Source: Leifsonia xyli (GTDB taxonomy: Bacteria > Actinomycetota > Actinomycetes > Actinomycetales > Microbacteriaceae). From it: a stretch of DNA of 64,000 bases. Position 1 is the first letter of the stretch. Each line of letters starts with the position of its first letter. The stretch is from positions 248,001 to 312,000 of the forward strand of contig QFQR01000006.1 of assembly GCA_003243275.1 (NCBI GenBank), given 5' to 3'. The notes beneath the pieces were generated by a model, which ran no database searches, had not been told where the DNA came from, and was given only the letters and a program-made list of their open reading frames with translations. Of this stretch, positions 1 through 9,822 are shown one piece after another. The position numbers and the translations under genes were made by a program.

Positions 1-159
1 CGCGAGCCCCAGGGGCGCACGATGGCGAACTGGGGCATCGTGCTCGGCTTCGTCGGTGCCTTCGGCTGGCTCGTGTTCGCGATCCTCGGCCTCGCCTTCA
101 TCGCGCCGTTCGCCCTCTGGGGTGCGGTGTTCGACGGCGGGTTCGGCTTCTCGCTCTGA
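1..159 (+). CDS. 3' end of a small membrane protein (partial or 45 aa)
   Basis: The frame is open from the window edge and stops with TGA at 157-159. The visible C-terminus is very hydrophobic (GIVLGFVGAFGWLVFAILGL, then FIAPFALWGAVF), which fits one or two membrane segments. An ATG at 22 would give a complete 45-residue protein, but seven upstream codons are also open, so this may be the tail of a longer gene. I do not recognise a family. It is followed by lepA after about 115 bp. Confidence 0.5.
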   Translation, partial: REPQGRTMANWGIVLGFVGAFGWLVFAILGLAFIAPFALWGAVFDGGFGFSL

Positions 160-275
160 TCCTGAGTCGAACGGGCCAAGCCCCGACCCGGAACGGCGCT
201 CTCGTGTGACGGGGGCGCCGTTCCGCCGTCTCCGCGCACGCCACGGCTCGTCGCTCGTGGGAGAATCGTCCGGAT

Positions 276-2141
<1,866 letters not shown>

Positions 2142-2176
2142 GCCCGCTGTCGGCATGTCCGGGTACCCTCGAGGCC

Positions 2177-2392
2177 ATGGAGCGCATCACTTTCGATCCC
2201 GAGATCTGCGGCGGGCGGCCGACGATCCGCGGGATGCGCATCCGGGTGAGCGACATCCTCGAGCTGCTCGCCGCCGGGGTATCGGAGACTGAGATTCTGG
2301 CGGACTTCCCTGATCTCGAGGCGGAAGACATCCGGGCTGCTCTTGCCTTCGCGGCCGACGCCGCGGATCACCGCACCTTGCGCGCGGGCTGA
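2177..2392 (+). CDS. DUF433 family antitoxin-like protein
   Basis: This 71-residue protein has the DUF433 pattern: an N-terminal ITFDPEICGGRPTIRGMRI segment followed by a helix-turn-helix-like VSDILELLAAGVSETEILADF and PDLEAEDIRAAL. DUF433 proteins usually accompany DUF5615 PIN-like proteins and are thought to be antitoxins. The ATG at 2177 lies 7 nt after TACCCT (2164-2169), so the mRNA may be leaderless. Its stop is 3 nt before the GTG of the DUF5615 gene, so the two are co-transcribed. Confidence 0.8.
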   Translation: MERITFDPEICGGRPTIRGMRIRVSDILELLAAGVSETEILADFPDLEAEDIRAALAFAADAADHRTLRAG

Positions 2393-2395
2393 TCG

Positions 2396-2725
2396 GTGCG
2401 CTTCCTGCTGGACGCTCAGCTCCCGCCTGCCTTCGCCGAGAGCTTCCGTCGAGAGGGGCACACGGCGATCCCCGTCCGCGACGTCGGCCTGCGTGATGCG
2501 ACTGACGACGAGATCTGGCGATTCGCGGAGGCCGAGGGCCTGGTCATCGTCTCGAAGGACGAGGACTTCGCTCTCCGTGTGCGTCGGGTCGGCTCACCTC
2601 CGAGTGTGGTGTGGTTGCGGGTCGGCAACGTGTCGACGCGCGCACTCGCCGATTGGTTCGAGCCGCTTCTTCTCGGAATCATCGTGGGTCTCGCCGCGGG
2701 AGAATCGCTGATCGAGGTGCGCTGA
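2396..2725 (+). CDS. DUF5615 PIN-like toxin candidate
   Basis: This 109-residue protein matches DUF5615, a PIN-nuclease-like family. It begins MRFLLDAQLPPAFAESFRREG, carries the acidic N-terminal Asp typical of PIN folds, and has VIVSKDEDFALRV in the middle with the conserved DEDF. By family it is expected to be the RNase toxin partner of the upstream DUF433 protein. That activity is inferred, not shown. The start is GTG at 2396, which gives an LLDAQLP start typical of the family. Confidence 0.78.
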   Translation: MRFLLDAQLPPAFAESFRREGHTAIPVRDVGLRDATDDEIWRFAEAEGLVIVSKDEDFALRVRRVGSPPSVVWLRVGNVSTRALADWFEPLLLGIIVGLAAGESLIEVR

Positions 2726-3060
2726 CCCATCGGCGGGATGAGAAGCATCCTCTTATCCTCAGCCGGACAGCACGACATGCGTCGGGCAGAGGTTCAGGTC
2801 GTCAGCGACAGGTGGTCGATGTGCGCTCCCGTCAACCCCGCCGACGCCAAGGCGACGATGGAGGCCGTCCTGGCGAACACCGGCCAGCCTCCTGCCGAGA
2901 AGCTCAAGCAGATCTCGAACCTTCGTTACGACCGCCTCCTCTCGGATGCCGGATGCACCAGGCGGAGGAACGCATCCTCGGAATCGGTGCACACGTCGAG
3001 AAATGACCTCGCCGTCCCTTTCGGGAGCGACCTGCCTGGGCAAGCTGACATGATCGGCTC
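2726..3060 (+). other. Intergenic stretch with an unassigned open frame, possible gene remnant
   Basis: This 335-bp gap between the toxin-like gene and the first DUF1990 gene holds an open frame from ATG 2738 (or ATG 2777). It encodes a partly plausible sequence (AEVQVVSDRWSMCAPVNPAD, then EKLKQISNLRYDRLLSDAG) but degenerates and runs into the next gene in another frame. Base composition is less GC-rich than the flanks. I cannot assign it; it may be a decayed gene from the same acquired segment. CATGAT at 3049-3054 looks like the -10 element of the DUF1990 gene starting at 3061. Confidence 0.3.
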
Positions 3061-3795
3061 ATGGAACGGGTGCCGTCCAGCGGCCTGAGCTATGCCGAGC
3101 TCGGCATCGCCCGCCCGGATGCGGCGGTGCCGCGCGGCCTGCGTGCCCGCACTCAGCGCATCCGACTTGGCGAGGGCGAGGCGCTCTGGGTTCGTGCCGG
3201 CGAGGTCGTGTCTGGCTGGGCGATCAAGACGTCGATCGGCTTCACCGTCGAGCCGCCCGACGAGCGTGTCGTGCTCGGCCGCGACTACGACACCACCTTT
3301 CACCGCGGGTTCATCCACCAGTTCGAGCCGGTGCGGGTCGTGTGGGTCGCCGACGAGTCCGATCGACACGGCTTCGGCTACGGCACCCGGATCGGGCATC
3401 CGATCACGGGGGAGGAGTGCTTCCTGGTCGAACGCGACCCGGATGGCACGGTGTGGCTCGTGGTGCGCACGGTGTCGCGCGTCTCCGGAGGTCGATGGCG
3501 CTGGTTGTGGCCCGGCATTCGGATCGCGCAGCCCTACTTCCAGCGCGCCTACGCCCGGTCGGCGGTGCGGCTGATCGTCGAGACGGATGCGCCCTTGCCG
3601 GGCATGCGCGGTCTCCGGCGCGGTCTGGTCGGCGACGGGCCGTCGGGTATGGACGGGATCGCGCGGCTCGGATACGGGATGGGGCCAGGGAAGGGCCCGT
3701 TCGACGACCCGCCCGAGGAGGCCGCCGACCTCGATCCGGAGACACTGCCGTGGGAATTGAGAACCGACGAAGGTGAGCAACGCTCGCCCGAGTAG
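3061..3795 (+). CDS. DUF1990 family protein, first of a tandem pair
   Basis: This 244-residue protein has the DUF1990 pattern. It includes LSYAELGIARPDAAVP near the N-terminus, the central VRVVWVADESDRHGFGYGTR, GHPITGEECFLVERDPDGTVW, and an aromatic stretch before PYFQRAYARSAV. The family is common in actinobacteria and plants and its biochemical role is not established. The C-terminal 70 residues are acidic and absent from the second copy. The ATG at 3061 lies 6 nt after CATGAT, so it may be leaderless. The second DUF1990 gene starts 34 bp downstream. Confidence 0.8.
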   Translation: MERVPSSGLSYAELGIARPDAAVPRGLRARTQRIRLGEGEALWVRAGEVVSGWAIKTSIGFTVEPPDERVVLGRDYDTTFHRGFIHQFEPVRVVWVADESDRHGFGYGTRIGHPITGEECFLVERDPDGTVWLVVRTVSRVSGGRWRWLWPGIRIAQPYFQRAYARSAVRLIVETDAPLPGMRGLRRGLVGDGPSGMDGIARLGYGMGPGKGPFDDPPEEAADLDPETLPWELRTDEGEQRSPE

Positions 3796-3829
3796 GGCGT
3801 GGAGGGCGTATTTCTGGGAGAATCGGAGC

Positions 3830-4561
3830 GTGACCACCGCGTCCGCGCCCCCCGGCGACGCTCCTCGACGGTCGACGGCACCCGCCGCGACCGCCGTCGA
3901 CGACCCCGCCGAGCTCTGGCGGGTGCCGGTCACCTACGGAGCGGTCGGCGCGACCCAGGCTCCCGATCTGCTGCAGTATCCGCCGCGTGGCTACCGCCCG
4001 CTCGTCCGCACCGCGCGCGTGGGTCACGGGCCCGAGCGCTGGGACTACGCCTGGACACGGGTCATGAGCTGGGGCATCCAGCGCGGCGCCGGGTTCCAGG
4101 TGACGCCCGTCGATGCGCCGTCGGCCGCGACCGAGTCGAGCTACCTGCCGGTCGTGTTCGACGCAGACGGATTGCCGGTCGCGCCCGCGACGATCGGCGC
4201 GGGGGGCGAGGCGATGTACTCCCCGGATGGGGATGCGCTCGTGCGCGCCGGCGATACCGGGGTGCTGCGTGCCCCGTTCTGGCCCAAGCCCTTCCCGGTG
4301 CGGGTGGTGTACGTGCTCGACGAGCCCGCGCGTCGCGGGGCGGCCTTCGGGACGCTGCCCGGGCATCCGCTCGCCGGCGAGGAGCTGTTCCTGGTGGAGC
4401 GGCGCGACGACGACTCGGTGTGGCTCACGGTGCGCATCTTCTCGCGCGCCTCGGGGGGCTTCTGGACCCTCGTGTCGCCCGTGGTGCGCGTCATCCAGTT
4501 CTTCCTCGTGCGCCGCTATCTGAACGAGCTCACCGGCCCGCTGCCGGCCCCCTGGGCCTGA
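3830..4561 (+). CDS. DUF1990 family protein, second of a tandem pair
   Basis: This 243-residue protein carries the same DUF1990 landmarks as its neighbour: VRVVYVLDEPARRGAAFGTL, GHPLAGEELFLVERRDDDSVW and LTVRIFSRASGGFWTLVSP. The match to the upstream protein is clear but divergent, which suggests an old duplication. I place the start at GTG 3830 because GAGAAT lies 6 nt upstream (3818-3823), matching the leaderless pattern. An upstream ATG at 3773 would overlap the preceding gene and add residues unlike the family. A 30-bp hairpin begins 17 nt after the stop. Confidence 0.8.
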   Translation: MTTASAPPGDAPRRSTAPAATAVDDPAELWRVPVTYGAVGATQAPDLLQYPPRGYRPLVRTARVGHGPERWDYAWTRVMSWGIQRGAGFQVTPVDAPSAATESSYLPVVFDADGLPVAPATIGAGGEAMYSPDGDALVRAGDTGVLRAPFWPKPFPVRVVYVLDEPARRGAAFGTLPGHPLAGEELFLVERRDDDSVWLTVRIFSRASGGFWTLVSPVVRVIQFFLVRRYLNELTGPLPAPWA

Positions 4562-4578
4562 GCGCCGCGCCGCGCGAG

Positions 4579-4646
4579 CCCATGTTGCGGTTTCGGCGTT
4601 ATGTGCCCCGCGAAGCGGGCACATAACGCCGAAACCGCAACATGGG
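4579..4646. repeat. Family A long intergenic hairpin, copy A1
   Basis: The arms at 4579-4608 and 4617-4646 are perfect 30-nt reverse complements separated by 8 nt (CGCGAAGC). The loop can fold further as GC-GAA-GC, an unusually stable mini-hairpin in DNA. The outer arm begins CCCATGTTGCGGTTTCGGCG. The element lies between the second DUF1990 gene and hemW, both on the plus strand. No T-tract follows, so it is not a canonical intrinsic terminator, though it could end transcription or protect the 3' end of the DUF1990 mRNA. A second copy is at 63390-63451. Confidence 0.9.
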
Positions 4647-4692
4647 GCGGCGACCTCGCATCCACGCGCGCCCGGCGGGGGAGAATGGACGG

Positions 4693-5916
4693 ATGCCGAG
4701 CGCCCTCCCCGTCGCGGACCCCGCGCCCGCAGAGGGCGCCTTGCCGGCGAGTGCGGCCGCGGGCGCGGCCGAGCGCGATCTCGGCGTCTACCTGCACGTG
4801 CCGTTCTGCCGGGTGCGCTGCGGCTACTGCGACTTCAACACCTACACCGCTTCCGAGATCCGCGGCGTCAAGCAGAGCGATTTCGCCGGCCAGGCGGCCG
4901 CCGAGGTCGCGTTCGGGCGCGGGGTGCTCGCGGATGCGGGCGTCGCCGAGCGACAGGTGAGCACCGTGTTCTTCGGCGGTGGCACGCCCACCCTGCTGCC
5001 CACCACCGACCTCATCCTCATGCTCGACGCCGTACGTGACGCGTGGGGGATCGCGCCCGGCGCCGAGGTGACGACGGAGGCGAACCCCGACTCGGTCACG
5101 GAGGCGGGCCTCGCGGAGCTCGCCGCGGCGGGCTTCACCCGGGTGAGCTTCGGGATGCAGTCCGCCGTGCCGCACGTGCTGCGCACCCTCGAGCGCACCC
5201 ACGACCCGGCGCGCATCCCGCTCGTCGTCGGGTGGGCGCGCGCCGCGGGGTTACAGGTGAGCCTCGACCTCATCTACGGCACTCCGGGCGAGAGTCTCGA
5301 CGACTGGCGGCGCTCGCTCGAGCTCGCGCTCGCGCAGACGCCCGACCATCTCTCGGCCTACGCGCTCATCGTCGAGCCGGGAACGAAGCTCGCCAGGCAG
5401 ATCTCGCGTGGCGAGGTCGCCGAGCCCGACGACGAGCTGCAGGCCGAGCAGTACGAGCTCGCCGACGAGCTGCTCGCGGATGCCGGCTACGGCTGGTACG
5501 AGGTGAGCAACTGGGCGCGGGGCGACGCGCACCGCTCGCGCCACAACCTCGCCTACTGGACCGGCCAGGACTGGTGGGGCGTCGGCCCGGGGGCGCACAG
5601 CCATGTCGGCGGCGTGCGCTGGTGGAACGTGAAGCATCCGGCAGCGTACGCGGAACGCATCGCGGCCGGGCTGTCGCCGGCCGCCGGGCGCGAGACCCTC
5701 GATGTGGAGACGCGTCGCGTGGAGGATGTGCTGCTGCGCACCCGCATCGTCGACGGTCTGCCGACCGAGGTGCTGCACGCATCCGGCCGGGAGGTCGTCG
5801 CCGGCCTCATCGCCGACGGCCTCGTGGAGGGCCGGAACGCGATCGCCGGCCGCGTCGTGTTGACCCGACGCGGCCGACTGCTCGCGGATGCGGTGGTGCG
5901 GCGCCTGCTCAGCTGA
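4693..5916 (+). CDS. hemW: HemW-like radical SAM heme chaperone
   Basis: This 407-residue protein has the radical SAM cluster motif CRVRCGYC with cysteines at 39, 43 and 46. The HemW-type HVPFC precedes it and DFN follows it. FFGGGTPTLLP and the C-terminal winged-helix-like ISRLVD-type domain are also present. HemW-like proteins carry heme to respiratory enzymes; older annotations call them oxygen-independent coproporphyrinogen oxidase. I choose ATG 4693, which is 6 nt after GAGAAT (4681-4686). The in-frame ATG at 4642 lies inside the A1 hairpin. The 3' end overlaps the convergent DUF4870 gene by 8 bp. Confidence 0.92.
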   Translation: MPSALPVADPAPAEGALPASAAAGAAERDLGVYLHVPFCRVRCGYCDFNTYTASEIRGVKQSDFAGQAAAEVAFGRGVLADAGVAERQVSTVFFGGGTPTLLPTTDLILMLDAVRDAWGIAPGAEVTTEANPDSVTEAGLAELAAAGFTRVSFGMQSAVPHVLRTLERTHDPARIPLVVGWARAAGLQVSLDLIYGTPGESLDDWRRSLELALAQTPDHLSAYALIVEPGTKLARQISRGEVAEPDDELQAEQYELADELLADAGYGWYEVSNWARGDAHRSRHNLAYWTGQDWWGVGPGAHSHVGGVRWWNVKHPAAYAERIAAGLSPAAGRETLDVETRRVEDVLLRTRIVDGLPTEVLHASGREVVAGLIADGLVEGRNAIAGRVVLTRRGRLLADAVVRRLLS

Positions 5917-6289
5917 CGAACTTGATCGCCATCGGGTAGCTGTAGAACTCGCCCTTGTTCGCGGCGATCGCGGCGATGATGCCGAAGATGAGTGCGAACA
6001 CGGCAGCCGCGAGAATGATCAGGTAGCCGATCAGCAGCAGCGAGGTGATGACTCCCACGACGTAGGCGATCAGCAGCGTCAGCTGGAAGTTGAGCGCGGT
6101 CGCGGTGTGCGCCCGCACGAATGCTCCGCGATCCTTCAGCACCAGATAGGTGATGAGCGGTGCGACGAAACCGAGCAGGATGCCGCCCACGTGCGTGAGC
6201 GTGGCCCAGAGCCGCTGGTCGGCGGGACTCATCTCCGCGGTCGGGGCGTAGCCGTTGTTCTGCGGCGGGGGCGGAGGGGTGGCAGTCAT
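5909..6289 (-). CDS. DUF4870 domain membrane protein, copy 1
   Basis: This 126-residue protein has a Pro-rich N-terminus, then RLWATLTHVGGILLGFVAPL, LVLKDRGAFVRAHTATALNF and two further membrane segments. This is the DUF4870 layout (formerly Tic20-like). Function is unknown; members are small integral membrane proteins. It is the downstream gene of a tandem minus-strand pair with a related protein at 6345-6740, separated by 55 bp. Confidence 0.85.
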   Translation of the reverse strand: MTATPPPPPQNNGYAPTAEMSPADQRLWATLTHVGGILLGFVAPLITYLVLKDRGAFVRAHTATALNFQLTLLIAYVVGVITSLLLIGYLIILAAAVFALIFGIIAAIAANKGEFYSYPMAIKFVS

Positions 6290-6344
6290 GCGCCCATTAA
6301 AGCAAGTGCGCCGGACCCGAAGGTCCGGCGCACCGTGCGTTCAG

Positions 6345-6740
6345 CTACTTGATGAAGCGGATGTTGACGGGGTAGCGGTAGCTGCCACCCGCGTTGACCT
6401 TCGAGAAGCCCATGATCGAGAAGATCAGCGAGGCCACCCAGACGCCGAGCGGAAGGATCCACCCGATGAGGCCCCAGAAGCCGAGCGTGACGGCCGTGAG
6501 GACGGAGTTGAGGATGAAGATGGCCACCTGCGCGATCGTCACGCTGATCTGGAAGTTGAGGGCCTCCTTGGCCTCGACGTTCGTCCTGACGCCGCGGTCC
6601 TTGAAGATGAGCCAGATGATGAGCGAGGGGAGGAATCCGATGATTCCGCCGAGGTGGGCGAACGAGGCCCACTGCTTGTCCTCGGCTTCGGTCAGCGGGG
6701 CCGCGGGCTGCGGCGCCGACTGGGCGGCGGGATCGGTCAT
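6345..6740 (-). CDS. DUF4870 domain membrane protein, copy 2
   Basis: This 131-residue protein shows the same pattern as its neighbour: DKQWASFAHLGGIIGFLPSL, IFKDRGVRTNVEAKEALNFQ, then two hydrophobic helices and a C-terminal Lys. Both copies end with a short motif (Y-P-hydrophobic-x-I-x-F) after the last helix. It lies upstream in the pair and is divergent from hrcA. A minus-strand promoter with TTGCAC and TAGCGT spaced 18 bp lies at 6791-6820, leaving a leader of about 45 nt that contains an AAAGG ribosome binding site. Confidence 0.85.
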   Translation of the reverse strand: MTDPAAQSAPQPAAPLTEAEDKQWASFAHLGGIIGFLPSLIIWLIFKDRGVRTNVEAKEALNFQISVTIAQVAIFILNSVLTAVTLGFWGLIGWILPLGVWVASLIFSIMGFSKVNAGGSYRYPVNIRFIK

Positions 6741-6790
6741 GGTGGTGGAGCCTTTCTTTCGAGAATCTGGTCCGGGTGGGGCGCAGACTC

Positions 6791-6820
6791 ACGCTAGTGC
6801 CCGCCGCTTGGCGCGTGCAA
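6791..6820 (-). promoter_or_regulatory. Promoter of the DUF4870 pair
   Basis: On the minus strand, TTGCAC (6820-6815) and TAGCGT (6796-6791) are separated by 18 bp, close to the housekeeping sigma consensus of actinobacteria. It drives the DUF4870 genes and is back-to-back with the hrcA promoter region. Confidence 0.6.
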
Positions 6821-6848
6821 CGACTCGCCGTGACCCCCGGCAGTAGTA

Positions 6849-6875
6849 TTGGCAGTCACGTACCCGGAGTGCCAG
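6849..6875 (+). promoter_or_regulatory. Degenerate CIRCE operator for HrcA
   Basis: TTGGCAGTC, nine bases, then GAGTGCCAG match the CIRCE consensus (TTAGCACTC-N9-GAGTGCTAA) at 7 of 9 positions in each arm, with the exact 9-nt spacer. It lies 44 bp before the hrcA start and immediately after a possible -10 (TAGTAT, 6845-6850). HrcA is therefore expected to repress its own operon here. Confidence 0.75.
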
Positions 6876-6918
6876 CCGTCGGCGGCATCGGCGGGATGTC
6901 GCGCGGAAGGTGGTGCCC

Positions 6919-7947
6919 ATGGTCTCGGAACGGAGCCTCGCGGTGCTGCGCGTCATCGTGCAGGACTACGTCTCGACCTCCGAGCCGGTCGGCTCGAAGT
7001 CGATCGTCGACCGGCACTCCTTCGGCGTCTCGAGCGCGACCATCCGCAACGACATGGCACAGCTCGAAGAAGACGGCCTGATCGCCGCGCCGCACACCTC
7101 GTCCGGCCGCATCCCGACCGACAAGGGCTACCGCGTCTTTGTCGACCAGCTCAGCGAGCTCCGCCCGCTCACCGCAGCCCAGCGCAGCGCGATCGAGACC
7201 TTCCTCGGCGAGTCGGCCGACCTGGATGAGGTGCTCGGCCGCACGGTGCGGCTGCTCTCCCAGCTCACCAACCAGGTGGCGCTGGCCCAGTACCCCTCCT
7301 TCGGCACGGCCCGGGTGCGGCACGTCGAGCTCGTCGGGCTCGGGCCGCATCGCCTCATGGCGGTGCTCATCACCGACACCGGCCGGGTCGACCAGCGCAT
7401 CGTCGACAGCGTCGCGGGCGGAGACCCCGAGCAGCTCTCCCGACTCCGTGAGCACGTCAACGGCGAGCTCGGCGGGGTGGCGCTCGCGGATGCCGCTGGC
7501 GCGCTCGCCGGCCTTCTCGAGCACATCGAACCTGGCGACCGCGCGGCTGCCGCTCCCGTGCTGGCGAGCCTCGCCGAGCAGGTGGCGGCGAACCGGCAGG
7601 ACCGGCTGGTGATGGCGGGGGCTGCCAACCTGGCCCGCACCGAGCGAGACTTCAGCGGCTCGATCTTCCCGGTGCTCGAGGCGATCGAGGAGCAGGTGAC
7701 GATCCTCAAGCTGTTCGGCGAACTGCACCTCGACACCGACGAGGTGACGGCGCGGATCGGCCACGAGAACGCGGAGTACGGGCTCTCCGAGACGAGCGTG
7801 CTGGCATCCGGCTACACCGCTCCCGGCGGGTCCGTCGCGCGTCTCGGCGTGCTGGGTCCGACCCGCATGGACTACTCGGGCAACATGGTCGCCGTGCGCG
7901 CCGTCGCCCGCTACCTTTCGCGCCTGCTGGGCGACGACAACGGATGA
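6919..7947 (+). CDS. hrcA: HrcA heat-shock repressor
   Basis: This is a 342-residue HrcA. The N-terminal winged helix is VLRVIVQDYVSTSEPVGSK followed by SATIRNDMAQLEEDGLI, with PHTSSGRIPTDKGYR after it and a GAF-like dimerisation domain to the C-terminus. HrcA represses chaperone genes by binding CIRCE, and a degenerate CIRCE lies just upstream. I choose ATG 6919, which has AAGG 8 nt upstream. The GTGs at 6910 and 6913 would add only three residues. dnaJ follows after 9 bp, so the pair is one heat-shock operon. Confidence 0.95.
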   Translation: MVSERSLAVLRVIVQDYVSTSEPVGSKSIVDRHSFGVSSATIRNDMAQLEEDGLIAAPHTSSGRIPTDKGYRVFVDQLSELRPLTAAQRSAIETFLGESADLDEVLGRTVRLLSQLTNQVALAQYPSFGTARVRHVELVGLGPHRLMAVLITDTGRVDQRIVDSVAGGDPEQLSRLREHVNGELGGVALADAAGALAGLLEHIEPGDRAAAAPVLASLAEQVAANRQDRLVMAGAANLARTERDFSGSIFPVLEAIEEQVTILKLFGELHLDTDEVTARIGHENAEYGLSETSVLASGYTAPGGSVARLGVLGPTRMDYSGNMVAVRAVARYLSRLLGDDNG

Positions 7948-7956
7948 TGAGGAACG

Positions 7957-9054
7957 TTGACTGATCACTACGAGGTCCTGGGCGTCGAGCGCACCGCATC
8001 CGCCGAGGAGATCAAGAAGGCCTACCGCAGGCTCGCGCGCGAGCTGCACCCCGATGTGAACCCCTCCGAGGATGCCGCCGAGCGGTTCAAGCTCGTCACC
8101 CACGCCTACGACGTGCTGAGCGATCCGGAGCAGCGCGAGCGCTACGACCTGGGCGGCGCGGGCGGCATGGGCGGCGGGGGTTTCGGCTTCGGCGACATCT
8201 TCGACAGCTTCTTCGGTGCCGCCGCCGGGCGCACCGCGGGCCCGCGCTCGCGCACCGAGCGGGGCCAGGATGCGCTGCTGCGCATCGAGATCGACCTCGA
8301 CGAGGTGGTCTTCGGCACCAAGCACGAGCTCGAGATCGACACGGCGGTGCTCTGCAAGGCGTGTGAGGGCTCGTGCTGCGCGCCCGGCACCTCGATCGTG
8401 CGCTGCGACATCTGCGGCGGAACCGGGCAGATCCAGCGCTCAGTGCGGTCGCTGCTCGGCAACGTGATGACCTCGAGCCCGTGCGGCACCTGCCGGGGCT
8501 ACGGCACCATCATCCCGAACCCGTGCCCGACGTGCGCCGGCCAGGGTCGCGTGCGCGCCAAGCGCAAGGTCGCGGTGGATGTGCCCGCGGGGGTCGATAC
8601 CGGCATGCGCCTGCACCTCCCGGGCGAGGGCGAGGCTGGGCCGGCCGGCGGCCCGAACGGCGACCTCTATCTCGAGGTGAAGGTGCGCCACCACGACATC
8701 TTCAGCCGTTCGGGGGATGACCTGCTGGCGACGCTCGAGGTGCAGATGACGGATGCGATCCTCGGTGCCTCGGTCACCCTCGACTCGCTTGACGGACCGG
8801 TGGAGATCGAGATCAAGCCCGGCACGCAGTCGGCGGATGTGGTGAGCGTCAAGGATCGCGGCATCACGCGGCTCCGCGGGGGCGGTCGCGGCGAGCTGCG
8901 GGTCGGCGTGCACGTGCAGACCCCGGTGCGGCTCAACTCGAGCGAGACCGAGCTCATCAAGCAGTTCGCGTCGAAGCGTCCGCCGGCGAAGCCGCAGTTC
9001 TCGAAGTTCCAGCAGGGACTTTTCGCGAAGCTGCGCGACCGCTTCCTGGGCTGA
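7957..9054 (+). CDS. dnaJ: DnaJ co-chaperone (type I)
   Basis: This 365-residue protein has a J domain with the HPD motif near residue 34, a Gly/Phe-rich segment ([20 protein letters not shown]), four zinc-finger CxxC motifs and two C-terminal substrate-binding domains. It stimulates DnaK ATPase and delivers unfolded clients. The first zinc motif reads CKACEGSC, where the usual last Gly of CxxCxGxG is Cys; the other three ([24 protein letters not shown]) are normal. Translation starts at TTG 7957, with GAGGA a few bases upstream. It is in an operon with hrcA, and rsmE follows after 5 bp. Confidence 0.95.
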   Translation: MTDHYEVLGVERTASAEEIKKAYRRLARELHPDVNPSEDAAERFKLVTHAYDVLSDPEQRERYDLGGAGGMGGGGFGFGDIFDSFFGAAAGRTAGPRSRTERGQDALLRIEIDLDEVVFGTKHELEIDTAVLCKACEGSCCAPGTSIVRCDICGGTGQIQRSVRSLLGNVMTSSPCGTCRGYGTIIPNPCPTCAGQGRVRAKRKVAVDVPAGVDTGMRLHLPGEGEAGPAGGPNGDLYLEVKVRHHDIFSRSGDDLLATLEVQMTDAILGASVTLDSLDGPVEIEIKPGTQSADVVSVKDRGITRLRGGGRGELRVGVHVQTPVRLNSSETELIKQFASKRPPAKPQFSKFQQGLFAKLRDRFLG

Positions 9055-9059
9055 GCCGC

Positions 9060-9809
9060 ATGGCGAGCCTCTACCTGACGCACGAACTCGGGGATCCGCG
9101 CGTCGGCTCCCGCGTCGAGGTGACGGGCGACGAGGCGCGGCACGCCCTGCAGGTGGCGCGCATCCGCGCGGGTGAGCGGATCGCGGTGGGCGACGGGCGC
9201 GGAACCGTCGTGCGCGGAGTCGTGCTCGCCGCCGACCCGGGGGTCCTCGCCGTCGAGGTCGACGAGGTCTCCCGCGAGCCGGAGCCGACCCCGCAGCTGT
9301 GGCTCGCCCAGGCGCTCGCGAAGGGCGACCGCGACGAGCTCGCGATCCAGGCGGCGACCGAGCTGGGGGTCGCTGGCGTCATCCCGTGGGCGGCCGAGCG
9401 ATCGGTCACCCGCTGGGAGGGTGCGAAGGTGGCGCGCAACGAGGAACGCTGGCGCACGATCGTGCGGGAGGCCAGCAAGCAGGCGATCCGTTCGCGGGTG
9501 CCCGAGGTGGCGCCGCTCGCGACGACGGCGCAGCTCGCCCAGCTGCCGGGGCTCGTCGTCGTGCTCGAACCGACGGCGCAGGCCGCCCTCACCGAGCTCG
9601 AGCTCGCGCCCGCATCCGCGCCCGCGCCCGCGCCCGTGGAGCGCATCACGCTCGTCGTCGGGCCCGAGGGTGGCGTCGCACCCCGCGAACTCGAGCGGCT
9701 CGAGAGCGCAGGTGCGCGCCTCGCCCGCCTCGGCCCCGAGGTGCTGCGCACCTCGACGGCGGGCCCCGCCGCGCTCGCCGTGCTCGCCGCCCGCCTCGGC
9801 CGCTGGTGA
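9060..9809 (+). CDS. rsmE: 16S rRNA m3U1498 methyltransferase RsmE
   Basis: This 249-residue SPOUT-class methyltransferase methylates U1498 of 16S rRNA using SAM. Visible marks are the N-terminal PUA-like part (GDEARHALQVARIRAGERI), QLWLAQALAKGDRDELAIQAATELG, and the knot motif LVVGPEGGVAPRELERL followed by LGPEVLRTSTAGPAAL. It follows dnaJ by 5 bp, the usual arrangement. Confidence 0.95.
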   Translation: MASLYLTHELGDPRVGSRVEVTGDEARHALQVARIRAGERIAVGDGRGTVVRGVVLAADPGVLAVEVDEVSREPEPTPQLWLAQALAKGDRDELAIQAATELGVAGVIPWAAERSVTRWEGAKVARNEERWRTIVREASKQAIRSRVPEVAPLATTAQLAQLPGLVVVLEPTAQAALTELELAPASAPAPAPVERITLVVGPEGGVAPRELERLESAGARLARLGPEVLRTSTAGPAALAVLAARLGRW

Positions 9810-9822
9810 GGAGGCGAGCGGT

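Noticed and set aside
4579..4646. CRISPR or tandem repeat array
   Set aside because: The repeats are single inverted pairs far apart, with no regular repeat-spacer order and no cas genes.
4642..4692. ATG 4642 as the start of hemW
   Set aside because: It lies in the right arm of hairpin A1; ATG 4693 has a -10-like GAGAAT at the usual distance and gives the family length.
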